NCBI GenBank assembly: GCA_016927595.1
Contig: JAFGMI010000048.1
Coordinates: 17,060 to 81,059, forward strand
Origin: Melioribacteraceae bacterium
Lineage (GTDB): Bacteria > Bacteroidota > Ignavibacteria > Ignavibacteriales > Melioribacteraceae
Direction: 5' to 3'
DNA: 64,000 nucleotides
The notes beneath the pieces are model-generated. The model saw nothing but the letters and a program-made list of their open reading frames with translations. It did not search any database and was not told where the DNA came from. A program made the translations under genes and the position numbers. Below are positions 28,732 to 37,928 of this stretch, in pieces. Each line of letters begins with the position of its first letter. The stretch's first letter is position 1.

Positions 28732-29712
28732 ATGAAAAATATTAATTGGGGCATAATAGGCTGTGGTGATGTTACTGAGGTAAAAAGCGGTCCCGCTTTT
28801 AATAAGGTTAAAGATTCGAAACTCGTTGCGGTGATGAGAAGAGATAGTCTGAAAGCAGCTGATTATGCGAAAAGACATCATGTGCCGAAGTGGTACGATG
28901 ATGCCGATAAATTAATTAATGATCCTGATGTTAATGCGGTTTATATTGCCACTCCTCCATCTACCCATGCATTTTATACCATTAAAGTTGCTGAAGCAGG
29001 CAAACCCGTGTATGTTGAAAAACCTATGGCGTCTGATTACAGCGAATGTCTTAAAATGATTGAAGCATGTAAAGTAAACAATGTACCCCTTTTCGTAGCC
29101 TACTACAGAAGAATGCTTCCTTTATATATCAAAGTCAAAGAATTGATTGATAATGGTATTATAGGTAACTTAAGAACATTAAATATACAGCTTCACCTTA
29201 AACCGTATCGATGGGATTACAATTCTGCTGATCATAACTGGAGAGTGAATCCGACGGTAGCCGGAGGAGGTTATTTTTACGATCTGGCATCACACCAGCT
29301 TGATTTTTTTGATTATGTTTTCGGACCAGTCAAAAATGTCTCGGGTATTTTTAAGAATCAGGCAGGGCTGTATTCTGCGGAAGATAATGTTCAGGCAGTT
29401 TTTGAGTTTGAAAACGGAGTATTGGGAAACGGTTCGTGGTGTTTTACAGTAAGTAAGTACAACCAGATTGACCGGGTGGAAATTAACGGTGATAAAGGAT
29501 TGATATCATTTTCAACTTTTGATTTGAAGCCGTTGGTTTTAATAACTGAAAAAGGAAAGAAAGAAATGAATCTGGATCCGCCGGAAAATATACAGCTTCC
29601 GCTGATTGAAACAGTTGTTGCCGATTTGCTGGGCAGGGGAAAATGCCCAAGCACCGGTGAAACGGGTGCCAGAACGAATAAGGTGCTTGATAAAGTACTG
29701 GGAAAAATTTAG
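28732..29712 (+). CDS. Gfo/Idh/MocA-family NAD(P)-dependent oxidoreductase
   Basis: 326 residues. The N-terminal Rossmann fold starts at WGIIGCGDVTEVKSGPAF. VYIATPPSTHAFYTIKVAEAGKPVYVEKPMA carries the family's EKP motif, and GGYFYDLASHQLDFFDYVFG supplies the C-terminal-domain His. These enzymes oxidise or reduce sugars, inositols or related polyols in the cytoplasm. AGGA lies just upstream of the ATG. It heads a run of loosely spaced + strand genes. The substrate cannot be told from sequence. Confidence 0.9.
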   Translation: MKNINWGIIGCGDVTEVKSGPAFNKVKDSKLVAVMRRDSLKAADYAKRHHVPKWYDDADKLINDPDVNAVYIATPPSTHAFYTIKVAEAGKPVYVEKPMASDYSECLKMIEACKVNNVPLFVAYYRRMLPLYIKVKELIDNGIIGNLRTLNIQLHLKPYRWDYNSADHNWRVNPTVAGGGYFYDLASHQLDFFDYVFGPVKNVSGIFKNQAGLYSAEDNVQAVFEFENGVLGNGSWCFTVSKYNQIDRVEINGDKGLISFSTFDLKPLVLITEKGKKEMNLDPPENIQLPLIETVVADLLGRGKCPSTGETGARTNKVLDKVLGKI

Positions 29713-29732
29713 AACAAACAAAGGATTTTGTC

Positions 29733-30245
29733 ATGGAAAATATTTTAGTCAAAAAGAAAAGCCTAAACACATTATTAATTGATTTGTCTTTTTTCGCTGT
29801 AATATATTTCCTTCCTGCGATTTCCCATCTAGTTGCATTGCCGGTCTATTATCTTGAACCGATGAGACTGATGATGCTTCTTGCTGTGGTCTATACAAAC
29901 AGGTTTAATGTATATTTCATTGCATTAACGATCCCGTTTTTTTCCTTTGCCGTTTCGGCTCACCCGGTGTTGTTAAAAAGCGTTCTTATCTCAATTGAAT
30001 TGATAATCAATGCATATCTGTTCTTTATTCTAATTAGTGTTATTAAAAATTATTTTTCAGCCGCGCTGATCAGTATCGTTGTCAGTAAAGCAGTCTATTA
30101 CGGTTTAAAATTTCTGGTAGTTACAACGGGATTACTCGATAGCAGCGTGATTTCGACATCGCTCTTTATTCAGGCAGCAGCTGTTATTCTCTTGTCGTTG
30201 GTTGTTTTTTTATTGTTCAGGTTCAGGAAATCCAACTTGAATTGA
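29733..30245 (+). CDS. Small polytopic membrane protein of unknown function
   Basis: 170 residues, about five or six hydrophobic helices, Lys-rich ends and little charged loop sequence. Helices lie roughly at 18-38, 45-60, 62-82, 85-105, 110-130 and 145-163. Size and topology recall ECF-transporter S components or MreD-like proteins, but I recognise no motif. It is 20 bp after the oxidoreductase gene and 28 bp before an AEC transporter gene, so it is probably co-transcribed with both. Confidence 0.7.
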   Translation: MENILVKKKSLNTLLIDLSFFAVIYFLPAISHLVALPVYYLEPMRLMMLLAVVYTNRFNVYFIALTIPFFSFAVSAHPVLLKSVLISIELIINAYLFFILISVIKNYFSAALISIVVSKAVYYGLKFLVVTTGLLDSSVISTSLFIQAAAVILLSLVVFLLFRFRKSNLN

Positions 30246-30273
30246 AACAGGGAGACGAACAGCCTTACGCCAA

Positions 30274-31218
30274 ATGGATAATCTGTTATATATTGTAAAC
30301 GTTGTATCACCGGTATTTTTTCTGGTAACACTCGGAATATTTTTAAGATATATAAAAGCCGTTAATGAATCGTTCATAGATCTCACATCAAAGTTTGTAT
30401 TCAATGTATCGTTGCCCGTTCTGGTATTTCTTAAATTATATGAAGTGAACCTTACGGAAACATTCGATTTACCGTTTGTTCTCTTTATAAGCACCGGAAC
30501 CGCTTTAACTTTCGGACTTTCCTGGCTGATAAGCCTGTTAATCATCGGGAAAAGAAATGATAGGGGTGTGTTTATTCAAGGCGCGTTCAGAGGCAACTAT
30601 GCGATAGTGGGACTCGCAATAGTAATGGGCATGTTCGGTTCCGATGCTTTATCAAAAGCTTCGTTAATGATCCCGTTCCTTTTACCGATATATAATTTTT
30701 CTGCAGTAATAGCTCTCACAGTTTACAGCAATCATCAGATTAAACTCAGTGTCGGGAAATTAACAAAAGATATTATGCTGAATCCGTTAATACTGGGTGT
30801 GCTCGCGGCATTGCCTTTTGCTCTGCTGAAAATTGATATTCCGCAATCTGTAAAGATTTCCGGGGAGTACCTTTCGTCTATCGCTTTGCCTTTGGCACTG
30901 ATCGGAATCGGAGGCTCACTCAATTTCGAGGCTATTAAAAAAGCATCCCGGATCTCAATCTACGCCACTGCTCTTAAAATAATTCTCTTCCCCTTTTTAG
31001 CAAGTTTCTCCGCTTACCAGCTGGGATTTACCGGTATTGACCTCGGGATTATTTTTGTTATATTCTCATGCCCGACTGCAATTGCCAGTTTTGTTATGGC
31101 AATAGCAATGGGGGGAAGCGGTAAAATTGCTGGGAATATAATAGTCCTGTCGACACTCGGTTCGGTTTTAACAATGACAGTAGGATTGTATATACTAAAA
31201 TCATATAACTTAATTTGA
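30274..31218 (+). CDS. AEC-family permease (auxin efflux carrier type)
   Basis: 314 residues, about ten membrane helices in two inverted halves. Family segments include FNVSLPVLVFLKL, GAFRGNYAIVGLAIV and IVFSCPTAIASFVMAIAMGG. AEC proteins move organic acids or amino acids across the inner membrane. The gene belongs to the group that starts with the Gfo/Idh/MocA oxidoreductase. Substrate unknown. Confidence 0.87.
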   Translation: MDNLLYIVNVVSPVFFLVTLGIFLRYIKAVNESFIDLTSKFVFNVSLPVLVFLKLYEVNLTETFDLPFVLFISTGTALTFGLSWLISLLIIGKRNDRGVFIQGAFRGNYAIVGLAIVMGMFGSDALSKASLMIPFLLPIYNFSAVIALTVYSNHQIKLSVGKLTKDIMLNPLILGVLAALPFALLKIDIPQSVKISGEYLSSIALPLALIGIGGSLNFEAIKKASRISIYATALKIILFPFLASFSAYQLGFTGIDLGIIFVIFSCPTAIASFVMAIAMGGSGKIAGNIIVLSTLGSVLTMTVGLYILKSYNLI

Positions 31219-31403
31219 AAGTCAGATGATGAAATATTCTGAATCGTGAATTCCTTTGCAAAACTTATTGCTTCAGGATTACATTCTTTCAGACTTACTT
31301 TCAGTATAATTTTCGGGTATGAAAAACTTTTGTTCAAAAAATAAATTAATCCACCCACATTTTGTAAATTTGATTATTCGGATTTACTTCCATGGAGAAT
31401 TGT

Positions 31404-32375
31404 ATGAATAGTATTCTTGTTACAGGCGGCGCAGGATATATTGGCAGTCACATCGTTCAGCTCCTTTGTGATGGAAATTATCCTGTTATAGTTTTCGATA
31501 ATTTTAGTACGGGGAGACGAGAAAATATTGACCATAGAGTAAAGGCAGTGGTTGAAGGCGATGTTAAGAATTCAGAAGATCTTAAAGGTGTGTTAACACA
31601 AAATGTTGATACGGTATTTCATTTCGCTGCATGGAAGGCTGCCGGCGAATCTATGGTTAATCCCGGCAAATTTGCTGAAAACAATATCTGCGGATCACTT
31701 GCACTTTTAAACAGTATGGTTGAAAACAACGTTAAGTACTTCGTCTTTTCTTCGTCGGCTGCTGTTTACGGTAGCCCCGAATACCTTCCCATAGACGAGA
31801 ACCATCCGAAGAATCCGGATAACTATTACGGATATACGAAACTTGCGATTGAAGAAAACCTTAAATGGTACAGCAGACTCAAAGGACTAAGATATGCATC
31901 TCTCCGTTATTTTAATGCGACAGGATACGATATAAAAGGTAATATAAAAGGTAAGGAGAATAATCCATCCAACCTTTCGCCTATTGTAATGGAAACTGCA
32001 TGCGGTATGAGGGATACCATGGAAGTATACGGCAATGACTATGATACACCCGACGGTACGTGTATACGAGATTATATTCACGTAACTGACTTAGCTGAGG
32101 CGCATTTGCTTGCCATGGAATATATTCTTGGCAATAAAGAGAATCTTATTGTGAATCTTGGTACAGGTGAGGGAAAGTCTGTTCTTGAAATTATTACTGC
32201 CGCCGAGAAGGTAACGGGTGAAAAAGTAAAATATAAAATTACCGAAAGGCGTCCGGGTGATCCGGCAAAACTTGTGGCAAGCTCGGATCTGGCATACCGG
32301 AAACTGGGCTGGAAAGCAAAGCATTCCGGTTTGAATGAAATATTCGAATCAATGAAAACCGTATATTTTGATTAA
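31404..32375 (+). CDS. galE: UDP-glucose 4-epimerase
   Basis: 323 residues from ATG 31404, which has GGAG 6 nt upstream; an in-frame ATG at 31392 overlaps that RBS. Short-chain dehydrogenase fold with the NAD-binding motif VTGGAGYIGSHIV, SSSAAVYG (catalytic Ser), YYGYTK (Tyr/Lys), YFNATGYD and the substrate-binding GTCIRDYIHVTDLA. It interconverts UDP-glucose and UDP-galactose for polysaccharide synthesis or galactose use. The following creatininase-family frame opens within the last codons of galE. Confidence 0.92.
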   Translation: MNSILVTGGAGYIGSHIVQLLCDGNYPVIVFDNFSTGRRENIDHRVKAVVEGDVKNSEDLKGVLTQNVDTVFHFAAWKAAGESMVNPGKFAENNICGSLALLNSMVENNVKYFVFSSSAAVYGSPEYLPIDENHPKNPDNYYGYTKLAIEENLKWYSRLKGLRYASLRYFNATGYDIKGNIKGKENNPSNLSPIVMETACGMRDTMEVYGNDYDTPDGTCIRDYIHVTDLAEAHLLAMEYILGNKENLIVNLGTGEGKSVLEIITAAEKVTGEKVKYKITERRPGDPAKLVASSDLAYRKLGWKAKHSGLNEIFESMKTVYFD

Positions 32376-32382
32376 AGTGGTT

Positions 32383-33159
32383 ATGATAATGAAAAAACGA
32401 TCCTCCAGTTTGTATGATTTAACATATTCTGATCTTAAAGCTAATCCGCCTAAAGTTGTTATATTACCCTGGGGAGCGACTGAAGCTCACAATCAGCATT
32501 TACCGTATGGTTCAGATGTTATCCAGGCGTATGAGGTTGCGGTAGAATCCGCTGCTATGGCTAATGGGTCGGGAGCTGAATCAGTAGTGCTTCCTCCGGT
32601 TCCGTTCGGTAATAACGCTCAGCAACTTGATCAGTTTGTTACGATTCATCTTTCAACAAAAACCGCAATCGTATTACTCGAAGATGTAGTCAAATCACTT
32701 ACGGCTCAAGGTATCGGCAAACTGATTCTGGTTAATTCACACGGCGGAAATGAATTTAAACCAATCATAAGAGATCTGCAGAATCAGTATAGAGTTTTAA
32801 TAGTGCTTATTGATTTATACAAGATGATACCCGATTTAATAAGTGAAATTTTCGATGTTCCAGGTGATCACGCAGGTGAATTGGAAACCAGTTTAATGAT
32901 GTATTTAAGTAGTGGCAAATTCAGCACGAACAAAGCCGGGGACGGTGGAAGAATTCCATTCGCCATTGATTCTCTTAATAAGTCAGGCATCTGGACACCC
33001 AGACCGTGGACGAAATCACACCCTGACCTCGGTTCCGGAAATCCTGCCGCAGCAACTGCAGAAAAAGGGGAAAAATATTTTAATGCGCTCTGCTCGGAAC
33101 TGAGTAAAGTAATTACTGATATATCTGATGCGGAAAAAGGTGAAATACCTTACCTGTAA
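32383..33159 (+). CDS. Creatininase-family metal amidohydrolase
   Basis: 258 residues if ATG 32383 is used; TTG 32368 and ATG 32389 are alternatives and no RBS decides. Metal-site motifs of the creatininase/MftE family are present: WGATEAHNQHLPYGSD, NSHGGNE and PGDHAGELETS. The family contains creatinine amidohydrolase, FAPy deformylase ArfB and mycofactocin MftE, so the substrate (a cyclic or small amide) is not fixed by sequence. The position before the glycyl-radical genes may be by chance; a non-coding gap of about 80 bp separates them. Confidence 0.85.
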   Translation: MIMKKRSSSLYDLTYSDLKANPPKVVILPWGATEAHNQHLPYGSDVIQAYEVAVESAAMANGSGAESVVLPPVPFGNNAQQLDQFVTIHLSTKTAIVLLEDVVKSLTAQGIGKLILVNSHGGNEFKPIIRDLQNQYRVLIVLIDLYKMIPDLISEIFDVPGDHAGELETSLMMYLSSGKFSTNKAGDGGRIPFAIDSLNKSGIWTPRPWTKSHPDLGSGNPAAATAEKGEKYFNALCSELSKVITDISDAEKGEIPYL

Positions 33160-33241
33160 GTAATCGATATATATTAATAAAACATATCTTTCCTTGATCG
33201 TAATAATTCGATAATTTAATACCACAAAAAGGCTTTGTGTT

Positions 33242-34042
33242 TTGAAAGGATACATATTTGATATAAAACGATTCGCAATGCACGACGGTCCGGGCATCAG
33301 AACCACCGTTTTTTTAATGGGGTGTCCTCTTCGCTGCTGGTGGTGTCATAATCCTGAAAGCATCGGACAAATCAACAAATCAGATAATCTTAGAAACCAT
33401 AATGAACATAATACAAGCTGTGAAAACTTCGATAAGCTGCATCCGACAGAATATTCCGTTGATGAACTTTACACTGAAATCGAAAAGGACTGGTTATTCT
33501 ATGAGGAATCTTCAGGCGGTGTTACTTTCTCCGGCGGAGAACCCCTCGTGCAGATTGACTTTCTTGAATCAATTATGAAAAAGTGTAAATATAATGATTT
33601 TCACACCGCTCTTGATACTACAGGATATGCCAAGTATACTACCCTTGAAAGAATTATTAAGTATACTGATCTTTTTCTCTACGATATCAAATTGTTTAAT
33701 GACGATTTGCATAAAAATTATACCGGTGTTTCCAATAAACTCATACTTGAAAATTTAAATAGGTTGATTGAAAATGATGCAAATGTAGTTCTCAGAATTC
33801 CTTTGATTCCTGAGATTACGGACACCGAAGAAAACTTGTCGAGAGTAATCGGTTATATTAAAGGTATTAATAGAACACTTAAAATCGATCTCCTCCCCTA
33901 TAATAAATTATCTGAATCAAAATATATTAAGTTGAATACAGAATCGAGGTTGGGAAAGGTCGAAACACAATCCGAAGAACAACTCTCCGGGATTGTAGCG
34001 CTGTTTAACAATCATGGGCTTGAAGTTACTTTAAGAGGCTGA
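33242..34042 (+). CDS. Glycyl-radical enzyme activating protein (radical SAM)
   Basis: 266 residues, TTG start with AAAAAGG about 10 nt upstream. The radical SAM cluster CPLRCWWC supplies C28, C32 and C35, preceded by HDGPGIRTTVFLMG, the family signature. SGGVTFSGGEPL binds SAM. The region between the cluster and the core is short, with a single Cys instead of the usual two ferredoxin-like 4Fe-4S motifs, so it resembles PflA-type activases more than the CutD/HpdA type. It would generate the glycyl radical on the product of the next gene, whose ATG starts 1 nt after its stop codon. Confidence 0.92.
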   Translation: MKGYIFDIKRFAMHDGPGIRTTVFLMGCPLRCWWCHNPESIGQINKSDNLRNHNEHNTSCENFDKLHPTEYSVDELYTEIEKDWLFYEESSGGVTFSGGEPLVQIDFLESIMKKCKYNDFHTALDTTGYAKYTTLERIIKYTDLFLYDIKLFNDDLHKNYTGVSNKLILENLNRLIENDANVVLRIPLIPEITDTEENLSRVIGYIKGINRTLKIDLLPYNKLSESKYIKLNTESRLGKVETQSEEQLSGIVALFNNHGLEVTLRG

Positions 34043-34043
34043 T

Positions 34044-36407
34044 ATGACAGAAAGAATTAAAAGACTTAGGGAACAAACACTATCAATTCATCCAGGTATT
34101 TCAATGGAAAGAGCAGAGCTGCTTACGGAGTTTTATAAAAGCGGTATCCCTGAAAACGAATCGGTTCCCGTCACACGCGCACTGGCATTTAAATATCTGT
34201 TAGAAAATAAATTTCTTTGTGTGAACAATGGTGAATTAATTGTTGGCGAACGAGGACCTGCGCCTCACGAAACACCGACCTTTCCTGAAATCTGTACGCA
34301 CAGCCTGGCGGATTTTGAAATTTTGAATAACCGTGAAAAAATTTCATTCAGGGTTAGTGATGAAGATAAATCTGTACAACAGCATAATGTAATTCCTTTC
34401 TGGTCCGGCAGATCTATTCGTGATAAAATTCTTAAATCGGTTGATAATGACTGGAAGGAAGCTTACAGCGCTGGTGTATTTACTGAATTTATGGAACAGC
34501 GGGCACCGGGACATACAGTTCTGGATGATAAAATTTATAAAAAAGGATTTAAAGACTTCATAAACGATATTGATACAAGTATTAGAAATTTGAATTTTCA
34601 TAAAGATGAAGAAGCTTTGAATAAGAGTGAAGAACTGAAAGCTATGCGGATCTGCGCCGAGTCCTTGATTTCTTATTCGCGAAGGTATTCGGAGAAATTA
34701 TACGAACTCGCGGCAAGTGAAACAGATGAATCCAGGAAGAATGAACTGGAGACAATGGCGGGAATTTGCTCACGTGTCCCCGGCAATAAACCGAATACTT
34801 TCTGGGAAGCTTTACAGTATTATTGGTTTGTGCATTTGGGAGTAATTACGGAACTGAATACCTGGGATTCTTTTAATCCGGGCAGGCTCGACCGGCATTT
34901 ATATCCTTTTTTTAAAAGAGATGTCGAAACAGGTTTGCTTACTGAAGATAAAGCCAGGGAACTGCTGCATTCTTTCTGGATAAAATTTCACAACCAGCCG
35001 GCTCCTCCGAAAGTAGGTGTTACCGCTCAGGAAAGTAATACGTATACTGATTTTTGTCTTATTAATTTGGGTGGTGTTGATGAAAATGGCGATGATGCAA
35101 CTAATGAATTGACGTATATAATTCTAGATGTTATAGAGGAGATGAGACTGCTCCAACCCAGCTCGATGGTTCAGATTAGTAAAAAAAATCCCGACAGGCT
35201 TTTGAAAAGGGCATTGAAAATTATTAAAACAGGTTTCGGACAACCGTCTGTATTTAATACTGATGCAATAATTCAGGAGATGCTTCGTCACGGAAAGTCG
35301 ATTGAGGATGCGCGAAACGGGGGTGCGAGCGGTTGCGTTGAAACAGGAGCTTTCGGGAAAGAAAGCTATATACTTACCGGTTATTTCAATATTCCTAAAA
35401 TACTGGAAATTACTCTTAACAACGGGATTGATCCGCGGACTAATAAAAAGATTGGAATTGAAACAGGAGATCCGACAAAGTATGAATCCTTTGAACAGTT
35501 TATGTCTGCTTTTAAAAAACAGCTGAATCATTTTGCAGAAATTAAATTAAAAGGCAACCTTATTATTGAACGGTTGTGGGCAGAATATTTACCGGCACCT
35601 TTTATGTCGATCCTTGTTGATGACTGCATTAAAAAAGCAAAAGACTATAACGACGGGGGTGCAAGATACAATACATCTTACATTCAGGGAGTGGGGATGG
35701 GCAGTGTCACCGATAGTTTGGCTTCAATTAAATATAATATTTATGATAAAAAGAAATTATCAATGGAGCAGCTGCTGAATGTTTTGAGAGATAATTTCAG
35801 CGGGCATGAAGAAATAAGAAAAATGTTTCTTGATGCTACCCCCAAATACGGGAATGATAACGACTATGCCGATTCAATATTGCGCGAAGTTTTTGATATA
35901 TATTACAACGCCGTCGACGGACGCCCCAACACAAAAGGAGGCTTCTACAGAATAAATCTTTTGCCAACAACGTCTCATGTTTATTTCGGAAGTGTTATCG
36001 GTTCAATGCCGGATGGAAGACTTTGCGGCAAGCCTTTGTCCGAAGGCATTTCTCCTGTTCAGGGCGCCGACCGCAACGGTCCTACTTCGGTAATAAAGTC
36101 AGCAGCAAAAATCGATCATATCAGAACCGGCGGGACTCTTCTCAATCAGAAGTTTTCTCCTCAAATTCTGGAGGATGAATCCGGAGTTGAAAAAGTTTTG
36201 AAATTAATTCGGTCGTATTTCAGAATGGATGGGCATCATATTCAGTTTAATGTTGTAACTGCAGAAACTTTGAGGAATGCGCAGGCTGAACCGGAAAATT
36301 ACAAGGACCTGATAGTGAGAGTAGCCGGTTACAGCGACTATTTTGTTAATCTTGGTGAAGAGCTCCAGGAAGAAATTATCAGAAGAACTGAACAGAGTGA
36401 CTTCTGA
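34044..36407 (+). CDS. Glycyl-radical enzyme, eliminase type; candidate trans-4-hydroxy-L-proline dehydratase
   Basis: 787 residues, the usual size for this superfamily. The active-site loop reads GASGCVETGAFGKE (C431, E433): a single Cys followed by x-Glu, as in dehydratases, lyases and decarboxylases, not the Cys-Cys of pyruvate formate-lyase. The glycyl-radical loop VRVAGYSDYF places the radical on G762. Overall wording (YILTGYFNIPKILEITLNNG, LPTTSHVYFGSVIG, AAKIDHIRTGGTLLNQKF) is closest in my memory to HypD-type enzymes. Neighbours fit: activase upstream, peptide transporter, HOGA1-like aldolase and AGXT-like aminotransferase downstream. Alternatives are other eliminases of the same class. 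The specific reaction is inferred. Confidence 0.72.
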   Translation: MTERIKRLREQTLSIHPGISMERAELLTEFYKSGIPENESVPVTRALAFKYLLENKFLCVNNGELIVGERGPAPHETPTFPEICTHSLADFEILNNREKISFRVSDEDKSVQQHNVIPFWSGRSIRDKILKSVDNDWKEAYSAGVFTEFMEQRAPGHTVLDDKIYKKGFKDFINDIDTSIRNLNFHKDEEALNKSEELKAMRICAESLISYSRRYSEKLYELAASETDESRKNELETMAGICSRVPGNKPNTFWEALQYYWFVHLGVITELNTWDSFNPGRLDRHLYPFFKRDVETGLLTEDKARELLHSFWIKFHNQPAPPKVGVTAQESNTYTDFCLINLGGVDENGDDATNELTYIILDVIEEMRLLQPSSMVQISKKNPDRLLKRALKIIKTGFGQPSVFNTDAIIQEMLRHGKSIEDARNGGASGCVETGAFGKESYILTGYFNIPKILEITLNNGIDPRTNKKIGIETGDPTKYESFEQFMSAFKKQLNHFAEIKLKGNLIIERLWAEYLPAPFMSILVDDCIKKAKDYNDGGARYNTSYIQGVGMGSVTDSLASIKYNIYDKKKLSMEQLLNVLRDNFSGHEEIRKMFLDATPKYGNDNDYADSILREVFDIYYNAVDGRPNTKGGFYRINLLPTTSHVYFGSVIGSMPDGRLCGKPLSEGISPVQGADRNGPTSVIKSAAKIDHIRTGGTLLNQKFSPQILEDESGVEKVLKLIRSYFRMDGHHIQFNVVTAETLRNAQAEPENYKDLIVRVAGYSDYFVNLGEELQEEIIRRTEQSDF

Positions 36408-36470
36408 AATCGGTGCTGCGCTGATAAGTTTTAATTATCATATCAATTAAAAACTCATAAAGGCAGATTT

Positions 36471-37745
36471 ATGCTCAAGGGACATCCCAAAGGGATCATG
36501 GTTATGTTTTTTACTGAAATGTGGGAGCGTTTCGGTTTCTATATATTAATGGCGGTATTAACGTTGTACATGGATAGTGAATTCGGCTGGAGTGATTCGG
36601 TGAAAGGCGATCACTACGGAGGATTCCTCGGACTTGTTTATTTTATTCCTTTATTAGGCGGCTGGCTGGGCGATAAAATTCTGGGTCAGATAACAACTGT
36701 TAAAATAGGAGCCCTGTTAATGTCGCTTGGGTATATTGCTCTTGCATTATCGTCAGCTGATCAGCTCGTATCATTCTATATAGGTTTATTTCTTATTGCA
36801 TTCGGGACCGGTTTATTCAAAGTAAACATGGCTGTGCTTATAGGAAATTTATACAGAAATAAAGTTCATCTGAAAGATGCAGGTTTTAATATATTTTATA
36901 TGGGGGTAAATGTTGGCGCAACTATTGCCCCTCTTGCAGCTACTGCGCTGGGATATTTGTTCGATGATTATCGCATGTCTTTCTGGGCTGCAGCAGTCGG
37001 TATGTTTGTGTGTCTGATAACATTTCAATCCGGTAAATATAAACTTGTGAGTGCCGACGTAAAACAGTCTGATCAAAAAAATGAAGTTTTAGACGAAGCC
37101 TTAATTACCCCACAGGAATCAGTCCAAAGGATAACAACATTAATTGTTCTTTTTTTAATAGTAATATTTTTCTGGCTGGCGTTTTATCAGAACGGGTTTG
37201 CTCTGACTTTATTTGCAGAAAGATCGACAGAAATTTATAACATTCTCAGACCCGAAACTTATCAGTTTTTTAATCCGTTTTTCATACTTGTTTTAACTCC
37301 GCTTTTACTGCGTTACTTTTCAATGCTCAACACAAAGGGAAAGGAACCATCAACCCCTGTAAAAATATTTATCGGTATGTTAATAATGGGAGCATCGATG
37401 GTGGTTATGGTTTTTGCATCACTCGAAGGCGGGAATGATGATGCAAATAATATGTCGCCTGCATGGCTGATCTCAACTTATTTCATAGTTACGCTTTCGG
37501 AAATTCTTATTTCGCCGATGGGTCAGTCCTATGTTTCAAAAGTCGCTCCGCCGAAAATTCAGGGACTTATGATGGGAGGATGGTTTTTGGCTACTTCGGC
37601 AGGTAGTTATTTGTCGGGATTATTAGGCAAGTTCTACAGTGATTTTCAGCATCACGAGTATTTCATGCTGCTTACAGGCATTCTGATTATTTCTGCTGTG
37701 CTCGCATTATTGTCGATGAAAAGACTTAAACGCTTTGCACATTAA
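36471..37745 (+). CDS. POT/PTR-family proton-coupled oligopeptide transporter
   Basis: 424 residues, about 12-14 membrane helices. The family signature is in TM1 (FFTEMWERFGFYILMAVLTLYM, the ExxER motif) and the GTGLFKVNMAVLIGNLY segment follows. POT proteins import di- and tripeptides with protons. It lies 63 bp after the glycyl-radical enzyme gene. Collagen-like peptides would be a source of hydroxyproline for that enzyme, which is the functional link I infer. Confidence 0.9.
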   Translation: MLKGHPKGIMVMFFTEMWERFGFYILMAVLTLYMDSEFGWSDSVKGDHYGGFLGLVYFIPLLGGWLGDKILGQITTVKIGALLMSLGYIALALSSADQLVSFYIGLFLIAFGTGLFKVNMAVLIGNLYRNKVHLKDAGFNIFYMGVNVGATIAPLAATALGYLFDDYRMSFWAAAVGMFVCLITFQSGKYKLVSADVKQSDQKNEVLDEALITPQESVQRITTLIVLFLIVIFFWLAFYQNGFALTLFAERSTEIYNILRPETYQFFNPFFILVLTPLLLRYFSMLNTKGKEPSTPVKIFIGMLIMGASMVVMVFASLEGGNDDANNMSPAWLISTYFIVTLSEILISPMGQSYVSKVAPPKIQGLMMGGWFLATSAGSYLSGLLGKFYSDFQHHEYFMLLTGILIISAVLALLSMKRLKRFAH

Positions 37746-37928
37746 GTTTGATTAATACTTATACAAGGAAATTAGCAGGTATATCGCGAAATTACTTATT
37801 ATAGTTTTCAGGGAATGAGACGAAAATACATGGGTAACTATCTGAAAAGAAAGAAAAAAGAATTTGGGTCGGAGGTAGGCTGATATTGGTTTCGAAAATA
37901 AAAACATATTAAACGGATGAGAAGAATC

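Noticed and set aside
34044..36407. Pyruvate formate-lyase identity for the glycyl-radical enzyme
   Set aside because: The active site has one Cys followed by Val-Glu, not adjacent Cys-Cys.
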